64,000 nt of DNA. It comes from Volvox africanus. Its lineage: Eukaryota; Chlorophyta; Chlorophyceae; Chlamydomonadales; Volvocaceae. The translations under genes were made by a program, and so were the position numbers. The stretch is taken from assembly GCA_030268105.1 (NCBI GenBank), contig BSDZ01000022.1, positions 1,405,001 to 1,469,000 of the forward strand, in the 5' to 3' direction. The notes beneath the pieces were generated by a model. The model saw only the letters and a list, made by a program, of their open reading frames with translations, was not told where the DNA came from and ran no database searches. This document shows, one piece after another, positions 56,669 through 64,000 of this stretch. Numbering within the stretch: position 1 is the stretch's first letter; each line of letters opens with the position of its first letter.

Positions 56669-57548
56669 GGCCTCAACCTCAGGATCCACAGAAATCTGCG
56701 CGGTGGTGGCACAACAGCCCACCCGCAGCCTCAAAAGCAGTCCGTGGGCACCCTTCCGTAACAAACGGACGGCCTCCTTACGCCCGACTAGCTCTGGTTC
56801 GATTCGTGCGGCCATTGTGGTCACAGCGAAATTAACCATAGGCACCGCCTCAGCTTCGCCCTCCTTTGGTGTGACATGTTCGAACGACAGGAAAGGTACC
56901 TTAATCGACAGAGTACCCTTGCACATATGCAGGGTTGCGGTCTCCATGTCGATGCACGCGCGGTACTGCCGTAATGTCGAAGACCCCAGCAAATAACGTC
57001 AGTGCACTTAGGGCGGGTCCGTAACCTACGGCACCCTCATCAGGAGCTTCGTACCAAACGTCAACCGAGTAGGATGTCCCTGGCCACGGAGCCAGCATAC
57101 CCTCCCGATCCACACCATTAAACAAAACGGTGCCCGGCTCGAACTGGTGGACACACCGCATACCCCTCAACGATGCCTCTGCCTTGCGCCGACAGAAAGC
57201 GGGGAGTAATACACATGCGGCGGTGCCTGGATATTGACGCCTACATCTCCTATAAACGGCCAACTGTTCCGACATCTCACGCAGAGATGAGGGGATGAAC
57301 AAAACCACGTGGTTAGACAGATCGATAGACGACAGGGGACGGCGAGGTGTAAACAAATTACACAACGGATCGAAGCAGAGAAGTCCCGTGCGTCCGTCAA
57401 GCGTGATGCGTCGCGCAATGACTCGCTCGATGTGTCCAAGTACGCAAGGCAACAATGCCTTTACGGCTGGCTGTAAGGATGACCACCGACCACGCTTTAG
57501 TTCAGAAATCCCGGGTGGTGCCCCCTCCACAGGAACCCGGGCAAGCCC
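56669..57548 (-). pseudogene. Start of pol of element B/D, protease deleted
   Basis: Continues the D gag frame past the same TAG (starting GLARVPVEGAPPGISEL) and resembles element C until LSALTLFAG. There, 290 bases corresponding to 52281-52570 of C are missing, including LVDTGAS of the protease. The deletion is not a multiple of three, so downstream homology (GSSTLRQYRA, LSFEHVTPKEGE) is in another frame. The piece ends at the target duplication of C. Confidence 0.9.
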
Positions 57549-58778
57549 CTATTTCGGCTGAGGTACAAACGGCGGCAGTAACGGGCAATCCTTCGTAGGA
57601 TGACTCTCCGCGCACCGTAGACAAACATTGGCTGCTTTCCGACGTTCGAACTCGGAGCGATTGCAATTCCATTTTGGCATAAACGAGTCATCCGTGCGAG
57701 TCCGCTTCACATTGGGGTCAGAGCGCTGTGCGGCTGCCGACGACGGCGCACCACCACGCTTCCTGCTCTTAGCCGGGTCTGAGCTCGGACCTCCTGACCC
57801 GCGGACACCCGAGCTAGCGCCCCCACGCGCCTGGCGTTGCCGGTTGCTGCGTCGTGTCGCGGCAGTAGGCGTGGGGCGGGTCGCTCCGAGTTCCTGGTCG
57901 AGAGCTACGGCTTCCCCAAGCGGATCCTGCACTTGCACGGCATTTGCACGAGGGACAGACTTGACTTCTTCCTCACCGGCAAGGAGTCGTATCTCCGTAC
58001 CCTTAGCAAAAGTGACCAAGGCATCATACGACTTGATCGGCACCCCAGCCAAGTCAGTAGCGCACCATTTAGCCAAAAGTTTCGTCAGGCCTCGCTTAAA
58101 CCAAAAGACACGCTCGGTTTCAGTGAGATCAGCAATGGGGGTCACTAGTGCTTCGAAGCGTGACTGGTACGCAGGTACATTTTCACCCCGACGCATGTGG
58201 TAGCTACCGGCTGCCAAAACCTTACGAGCCTCCACATCACGTGCTTGAACCTCAGTAGCGAACCGTGCGAGCAAAGCGGCGATCATCTCGTCAAAAGTAT
58301 AGCCGCCCCGGGCGGTGGTCCATTCGTGATACCAGTCCTTCGCTGAGCCCTCGAGGGTGTTACCAACGAAGAGACACCTGATACCATCATTATCGCCACC
58401 ATGAACAGCCTGGAGATACTTTTTAGCGTCACGCACGTACGCACGAGTTGCATCGGCTATGCTATGTCCTGCTGTCTTTTCAGTTAGTGAGATATTGAGC
58501 CTAGGAACGGGAATTGACAATCTCATCACCTCAGGGATGTCATCATGCCCTCGAGCTTGAGGTAATGGCAGAACCCTTGGTCCAGCAGTGTTGTCCATAT
58601 TGGTGTTAACTGCTGAATGCGGCACAATTAAGTGAGCAGGGGTCTGAAGGACAAGGGGATCTTGAGTGGCTCGCGTGCCAACAGTCTCAAGACCTCTATC
58701 CGGCGCTCTAGCAGCCACAACAAAATCGGGTTGGCTAGCTAGGCTAGTGTGCGGCGTATCGTCGTGTTCCGCGGACAT
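57549..58778 (-). CDS. gag: gag polyprotein, element B/D (intact frame)
   Basis: 409 residues, very similar to the gag of element C, including DAKKYLQAVHGGDNDGIRCL, RVFWFKRGLTKLLAKW and the short zinc knuckle CLRCAESHPTKDC (CX2CX3HX4C). Two residues are missing in the Gly-rich linker. It ends with the same AAA TAG GGG as C. The frame is open although the element's pol is dead, so it could still yield capsid protein if transcribed from the 59245-60077 LTR. Confidence 0.92.
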   Translation of the reverse strand: MSAEHDDTPHTSLASQPDFVVAARAPDRGLETVGTRATQDPLVLQTPAHLIVPHSAVNTNMDNTAGPRVLPLPQARGHDDIPEVMRLSIPVPRLNISLTEKTAGHSIADATRAYVRDAKKYLQAVHGGDNDGIRCLFVGNTLEGSAKDWYHEWTTARGGYTFDEMIAALLARFATEVQARDVEARKVLAAGSYHMRRGENVPAYQSRFEALVTPIADLTETERVFWFKRGLTKLLAKWCATDLAGVPIKSYDALVTFAKGTEIRLLAGEEEVKSVPRANAVQVQDPLGEAVALDQELGATRPTPTAATRRSNRQRQARGGASSGVRGSGGPSSDPAKSRKRGGAPSSAAAQRSDPNVKRTRTDDSFMPKWNCNRSEFERRKAANVCLRCAESHPTKDCPLLPPFVPQPK

Positions 58779-59227
58779 GGAGCACGAAGCGATACCCTAG
58801 GTTTGCGTAATAGAAGCCGACTTCTATCGCAAAGGCAAGAGTACAAAGCGATTCGGTGAGCCTACCGACAGTACTCTTGAGAAGATTCAGTAAACTCAGC
58901 AAGTACTTGCCCAGCTGAGTCCTGATCTCCGTAGTTTGGGCAATGAGAGTCGCCAAATGGTCCGGACGAAAGCCGGCCTCAGTCGCCGCGGCGAGCAATG
59001 CCGGTGCACTGAGATTACCTGCGACTCAGAGCGTACACTTACACAACAAGTGCAGCAATCTAAACAAAAGCAATTAAACAATTACAAACCGGAAGCGGCG
59101 GCGTCCAAAACGGCGCAGCCTAGGTCTTCGGCAAAAGTATCTAGCGGTCCTTGTGGTTCGTCGCTGGAACTCGCCATAGAAAGAACCTACTTCTGATTAG
59201 ACAAAGAGAGACAGTTAGGCAACGAAC

Positions 59228-59241
59228 CTGTCTCGATACCA
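59228..59241 (-). other. Primer-binding site, element B/D
   Basis: TGGTATCGAGACAG on the minus strand, three bases inside the 5' LTR, as in A and C. Confidence 0.78.
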
Positions 59242-59244
59242 ATT

Positions 59245-60077
59245 TGTTGTACCTCTCCTTCGTGTTTGCTCATAAGTATCTGTACGTCTGAAGGCTTTCG
59301 ATACCAATGCGCGAGCACTTGCAAGTACAGCAAGACAAGCGCGAGCAAACAGAGACAGCGGAAGACTTCAAGACAGGAAGAGATATAACTTACGATCTTA
59401 CAGATAGAAGCGGTGCAATGGATGTAATCGCCGTCAGCACCGGAAGCAAGCAATCATCACGCGGCGGTGATAGCGAAGTTCAGGCTTAGCTCGGGCTAAG
59501 TAGAGTAGCGTATGGCAATGATAATGTAGAACACACGAGTGTTCTCTGGTGTCGAATACCTTGTCTTGCTTAGCCGTCCTCGCATCTGTTATACTCGTAG
59601 CATCGCGATGCCGTACGGTTCACACTAGGAGGCCGATCCTAAGTGTGACAACCCTACTGCGTATAGGCGATGTCCATGTATAACAACATATAAGCCTTTC
59701 CGGCATTCGCATGATGCAAGGGTCCGAATAACGATATTCGGTTGCAAGGCATGCATCGCGACGAGTGCGGCGCTCTCAACGTGTGCTGTAATGAAGTAAT
59801 ATTATATCAAATAATATTATTTATTGTTTCGTAGCACGAGCATAATGCGCACTTCAATGATTCGGTACTTCATGCATGCTAGGCGGAGTTGCCATGATGC
59901 GATGTCGCGATGGATAATGATAACATGCCAAATGCCTATATAAATATATACGAATATATTTATATCATGCAAGTTCATTCATATGCATTAATCGTTCATG
60001 CATTCATCAAGATAGCATTTCGCCTTGTAGGGTCGCATCGACCTACGCATCGGCGGGAAACGAACCGTAGCAGAACA
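59245..60077 (-). repeat. 5' LTR of minus-strand element B/D
   Basis: 833 bases, pairing with 45410-46242. Its outermost end reads TGTTCTGC where the family has TGTTGTGC, a terminal mutation. It joins the gag fragment of element E at 60077/60078 without a target duplication. Confidence 0.92.
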
Positions 60078-61340
60078 GCCTCCTGACGCAAATCCCTCAA
60101 GTCACCATGGGTGAGCTGGCGACCATAACGGTTATAAAACCGGGTGAACTCATGCTCCTGGTCCACCGTCAGGGACTGCAGTTTAACACCTCTACCACGA
60201 CCTGGCTGGTGACCACGGCGATCCCCACGTGCATTTCCCCTGCCTCCCGAACTAGGACGCTTGTCACGCTGACGGGACGGGACGCTGAAGAAGGACCGGT
60301 GCCTACGGCGGCAGCGGCAGCCTGCGGTGTGTGAGCATGCACACGCTTAGCTGGGGGCTCTCCATCAGAGGCCTCCATAGCGTCATATCCAACCACATCC
60401 TGCATAGTGATGGCATTAGAGCGAACACCAGAACGGAACCGGCGTTCAGCGAGGATGCGGGCCTCTTCGCCAGAGGCATGACGCACAAGGTCATCATAGC
60501 TGGTGAAGGGTCTTCCCTTCTTGTCAGCTGACACCAGACAGACCTTGCTGAAACCAAAACAGTTTCTCACGGGGGTGGATATCAGGGATATCCTGGAACA
60601 ATGCCTCAAGGCGGGCATGATATGCAGGGACATTTTCACCAGTCCGCATATAGAAGGACTTGTCAGCAAGCTTCTGACGAGCCTCCTGCTCAACCAACAG
60701 AATTTGTGGTGCAAAACGAATGCGCAAATTCTCTAGGATAGATTCCCCGGTGAGCTGAGTCTGAGAGAGTGACCACTCATCATACCAGACCTTAGCAGTG
60801 CCACGCAATGCCTGAGACAGGAACAGACAGCAGGAACGCCTGGCCCCACGGAATGACCCCAAAGAATAGGTTAACATCCCGAATGAAAGCACGAACCCGG
60901 GCAGAAATCTTCTTAGCATCTGGTTTGTCATCCAGCATCAACACTGGAGTCGGCAAACTGACCCGCGGAAGCTCTGCAGCCGAGTGAGTCGTAGACGGAC
61001 TCCGCTCCGCAATAGGTAAAATAGGTTGCCCGTCGTGCGTGCGCCTGCTAGGCGTTTGCGTGGCTGGCACAGGCGGCGCAGCAGCAAAAACGTTCACAGG
61101 TTCATTAGCAATTCCCATAGAAGGAATGCGATTTAAAGTGGTTTCATTGTCACTATTTGCTACGGCGTCAAGGCGACCCGTGTGTTGGTCAACAGCATGA
61201 GGCAATGTACCAACAGCTGGCACAGCTTGCTGAGCTTGAGAACCAGAAACCATTGCAACCTCAATGGGAAGAGGACTAAGTAATCCGGAATAGGCATTCA
61301 CACGATTACGTCCTCCAGCCAAGGCAAAAAGAGATGCCAT
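60078..61340 (-). pseudogene. gag of a second retrotransposon family (element E), truncated and frameshifted
   Basis: Begins MASLFALAGGRNRVNAYSGL at 61340 and reads in three frames, joined at frameshifts near 60855 and 60545. Gag-fold signatures are ALRGTAKVWYDEW, FYMRTGENVPAYHARLEALF and EKLFWFQQGL, comparable to but clearly distinct from the gag of A-D. The last readable segment is LTVDQEHEFTRFYNRYGRQL; then the frame ends at the LTR of B/D. No zinc knuckle, pol or 3' LTR remains. A Ty3/gypsy relative is likely; without pol the superfamily is not proven. Confidence 0.8.
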
Positions 61341-61649
61341 CGTAGGTTACTTCCAGGAAGGACCCAGAAACGTGCCCTTCTCAAACGTAAGGAACGTTTG
61401 TGTTGCAATATCCACTCCACTGGAGCGTCTGAGATTGTGCAACAAAGGTGCTTGTTCTTCGTGATAAGAAGCAGGCGAAATCTCGCCGTCGTCTGCAAGG
61501 AGCGCGACGAAGCCTAAATTTCACAGTTATAAATATGTTGTAGAATACTCTACTTACCAGAGTAAAGTGTATCTTTAATCGCTTCTAAGTTCAGACTAAC
61601 GTCCATGTCCATGATTATCGAAGAGCACAGAAAGAAGTGTCCAGAAAGA

Positions 61650-61663
61650 CCATCTCGATACCA
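61650..61663 (-). other. Primer-binding site, element E
   Basis: TGGTATCGAGATGG on the minus strand, four bases from the LTR. It shares TGGTATCGAGA with elements A, B/D and C, so all use the same tRNA primer. Confidence 0.7.
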
Positions 61664-61667
61664 GTTT

Positions 61668-61905
61668 TGTTGTATCACCCCAAACTAGTGGTAGTGATAA
61701 CTACCGGTTGATAGGAAGAGCAGAGCGTAGGTACTCTGAGCTCAGTACGGAAAGCCTCCGTAAAGAACCGTAATCTCTAAGGAAGAGAAAACGTGGATAT
61801 GTATTAAGGAAATACATATGATCAACCAGTGAAACCTAACTCAACTGAGCCTACCAGTGACCATGTCACAGTTGCACTAGGGCATGCAACCCTTACACTA
61901 TAACA
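61668..61905 (-). repeat. 5' LTR of element E
   Basis: 238 bases; on the minus strand TGTTATAGTG...GATACAACA. Its position next to a primer-binding site and gag, and its TG...CA ends, support the call. It is far shorter than the LTRs of A-D and not similar to them. Confidence 0.75.
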
Positions 61906-61913
61906 AGGAATTC

Positions 61914-62465
61914 GTGCGTTAGCTCGCGTTAGGCTCGCGTTAGGGACCCCTAACGCAAGCCTAACGCAAGCTTAACGCGAACTAACGCGAGCTAACGCAA
62001 AGCCTAACGCAAATCAAACGCATTGCGTTATTGCTTGCGTATCGCTAACGCAATCCTAACGCACCTAACGCAATCGCAAATAAACTTTTTTGGGAGGGAA
62101 CGAAAATGTTTGCGTTTACTTTGCGTTAGCTAACGCAACCTAACGCGAACTTACGCAATGTCAAACGCACCCACATAGATTCTAAGGTGTGCGTTAGGCC
62201 TAACGCAACGCAAGCGTTAGAGACCCATACGCAAGCAAAAATACATAGCGTGCATGGAAGTTAAAGTTCTCTAACGCACAATATACGCACGCCTAACGCG
62301 CATTAACGCGCATTAACGCATGCTTGCGTATGCTGCGAATAATGCGTACACAGGTAGCAGTTGTGGGTTGCGTAAAAGTTTTAAACGCATGTAACTAACA
62401 TATTCGCACGCTTTCGCAAGGTCTTACGCGTGCGATAGCAACATTCGCGCCACTTTCGCTTTGCG
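61914..62465. repeat. TAACGC/GCGTTA-rich tract with terminal hairpin
   Basis: About 23 copies of TAACGC or its complement occur in ~420 bases in both orientations, often as CCTAACGCAA. The left end is a near-perfect inverted repeat: arms 61914-61945 and 61948-61979, two-base loop. Beyond about 62330 related CGCAT/TACGC words continue to about 62465. Not coding. It could be a hairpin-type (foldback or MITE-like) element or a decayed satellite. Confidence 0.8.
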
Positions 62466-62944
62466 TACGAGGCAGCCTCGCATTCTTGCTCACTGCAACT
62501 ACTTTTGGTCGTTCTGGTTATTTCTTTACTGTTTCAGTTCTCGTTCCTGTTATTGTTTGCTGTTTTGCCCACCCGCTGCAGAATTATTTTTGTGTGTACG
62601 GAAACTATCCTGTCATAATGTACGTAGCTGTTATGAAGAATATCAATAGGATTTCAGTTTTGATAGATGAAAATATTCCAGGCAATAATTTACAGTTCAA
62701 TATTCGGATAGCATCCAGGTAAGCAGCCATTGGTGAGTACGCATTAATTCAACGAAACAATCAAATTTCTACACATCCAATCCTGCCAATCAAATTTGTT
62801 TATGAGTTCAATAATCATTTGTACCATGCACCAATCATTTCAATCATCATTAGGTACATACATCCTAACTTCATCTGCCACCGCACATTTAGCAGCCCGC
62901 TCTAATATAAGCTTAGAAACAAACATGTTAGATGTTAGTTCTAT
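62466..62944. other. Unassigned DNA
   Basis: AT-rich sequence with two short overlapping open frames on the plus strand that resemble nothing known. Probably the 3' UTR or downstream flank of the minus-strand gene at 62945. Confidence 0.45.
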
Positions 62945-63908
62945 CTAATAGTATTCTATTTCACTCTCTCTGTTGTCGTCCTCCTCTGGCGCAGTGGTGG
63001 CGTCATCCTGCTCGTCCTCAATCTTCTGGTCCTCGCTCACCTCCTCCTCAAGCAACTCCTGAAAAGTTTAGAAAAGGAAAATTATACTTATTTACATACA
63101 TATGTATAAATGTAAATTAAGCTGTCACCACTCAGCAATTATCACTTCCGGTTACAATAATCTTAATCATGTCTAGGGTGGGCAGTGCTTTTAAGTACCA
63201 CTAATCATTCTAAAAGCATAGTCTTTCATTTGCTGTACTATGTACTTGGACACTTTGTTACCTGTTTCTGCTAACTCCCTGAGCTCCTACGTTGACGTAG
63301 TGCCCGTGTACATCGCACACCTTCCGAAACACTCTTGACCTTTATCAGTCAAAACAACACATATTATAATTATACATTCAAACATGAAGGAAGTTTAGAT
63401 AATAAGCTGAACTAAGGAAATTACCTTCTGTCCCTGGTGGTCGTAACTGTCATCGTCATCCGTAGACTTGTCTTCCAACGGCACCTGCTGGTCCAAAATA
63501 CGTGAAGGGACTTGGTAGTAATAAAAAGGTTATATTAAAAAGTAAGTAATGTCTGACCTCAATATTTCGTACCTTTCTTTTGGTGCCCGTGCTTGGTCGC
63601 CTCACTTTCGTGGATGGCCGCACATCGTCATCGTTCGTTACCTTCAAGGGCCGACGTTAGCATACATATATGATTTGAGAAATTACAAGCTTACAATTTC
63701 TATCAAAAAAGAGAAAAATAAATCAACATATGGCACATCAAACGACAAAGCACACAGCAAATGAAAAGAATATAACGAAACATAAAATTACAGCTCAATA
63801 AAACAGGAAGACAGGATGAATGGGCTGTACCTTTTTTGCTGCCGCCTTGCTTGAGTTCCTAGCTTTCCTGCTGGAGTTCCTTGTCGTAGAGGGCTGTGAA
63901 CTCTTTGC
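62945..63908 (-). CDS. C-terminal exons of an unrecognised charged protein (runs off right edge)
   Basis: Four exons on the minus strand: 63831-63908, 63573-63641, 63425-63484 and 62945-63058. Each is flanked by AG and GT, each is a multiple of three (26, 23, 20 and 38 codons with stop) and all join in phase 0. The product is Lys/Ser-rich first (TTRNSSRKARNSSKAAAKK), then mixed (DDDVRPSTKVRRPSTGTKRK), then acidic (STDDDDSYDHQ) and finally very acidic (EEEVSEDQKIEDEQDD), ending EIEYY. I recognise no domain. The composition resembles the disordered tail of a nuclear protein. The upstream part is outside the window, so function cannot be inferred. A GTGAGC inside the last exon could be an alternative donor. 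Confidence 0.6.
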
Positions 63909-64000
63909 CTACATAAAAAGGAAGTACGTTTGGGGAGAATAGGAACAATTATATAAAAGACAGAAAGGAGAAAACAGGTTAAAGGACATTAATGATCTGT

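Larger units (their letters stand above)
45410..60077 (-). mobile_element. Ty3/gypsy chromovirus B/D, split by element C, defective
   Basis: A minus-strand LTR retrotransposon now in two parts: 45410-49192 (3' LTR, integrase, RNase H, RT) and 56664-60077 (start of pol, gag, leader, 5' LTR). The parts are separated by the insertion of element C. The homologous sequence of C runs continuously across the joint. Removing C and one copy of the duplication leaves about 7.19 kb; adding the 290-bp deletion gives about the length of C. It has frameshifts, a nonsense codon and changed catalytic residues, so it cannot move on its own. Its outer flanks (CGGCG on the left, GCCTC on the right) do not form a target duplication. 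Confidence 0.9.

Noticed and set aside
43670..60077. CRISPR array or prophage explanation for the repeated blocks
   Set aside because: The repeats are LTRs with primer-binding sites, gag and pol; the window is eukaryotic.

Overview
This window is nuclear DNA of a green alga, most likely a volvocalean (Chlamydomonas/Volvox relative). The evidence is an OPR-repeat organelle RNA-binding protein, a plant-type glutaminyl cyclase, a BchH-like magnesium-chelatase H subunit, many short GT-AG introns, TGTAA-type polyadenylation signals and chromovirus-type Ty3/gypsy retrotransposons. Species assignment is inference; no rRNA or tRNA gene was seen.

Layout. 1-1697 (-): 3' part of an OPR-protein gene running off the left edge. 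5261-8807 (+): glutaminyl-peptide cyclotransferase, 8 exons, first intron GC-AG. 11870-12739 (+): U2AF35 splicing factor with an uninterrupted coding region. 14778-18651 (+): membrane-anchored sulfotransferase, 8 exons. 21271-41905 (-): magnesium chelatase subunit H of the bacterial BchH type. I reconstructed this gene as 37 exons (5097 nt, in frame, 1698 residues); its introns carry microsatellites and dispersed repeats. The stretches between genes show no supportable gene.

43670-61905 is a retrotransposon cluster. An old plus-strand element (A, 5' LTR plus start of gag) abuts a minus-strand element (B/D, outer LTRs at 45410-46242 and 59245-60077). B/D is split by a nearly intact plus-strand chromovirus (C, 49193-56663, 824-bp LTRs, 5-bp target duplication AGTAG). 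To the right lies the gag remnant and LTR of a different family (E). In C and D, gag and pol share one reading frame separated by a single UAG. B/D is dead: RT and integrase catalytic residues changed, frameshifts, and a 290-bp deletion of the protease active site.

61914-62465 is an unusual tract of about two dozen TAACGC/GCGTTA hexamers that begins with a 32-bp-arm hairpin. 62945-63908 (-) holds the last four exons of an unrecognised, highly charged protein running off the right edge.

The genes look like independent eukaryotic transcription units, not a pathway cluster. The least expected signals are the concentration of the octamer TGCCGTAC/GTACGGCA in the chelatase gene, the gag-UAG-pol layout with a possible spliced gag leader, and the TAACGC hairpin tract.
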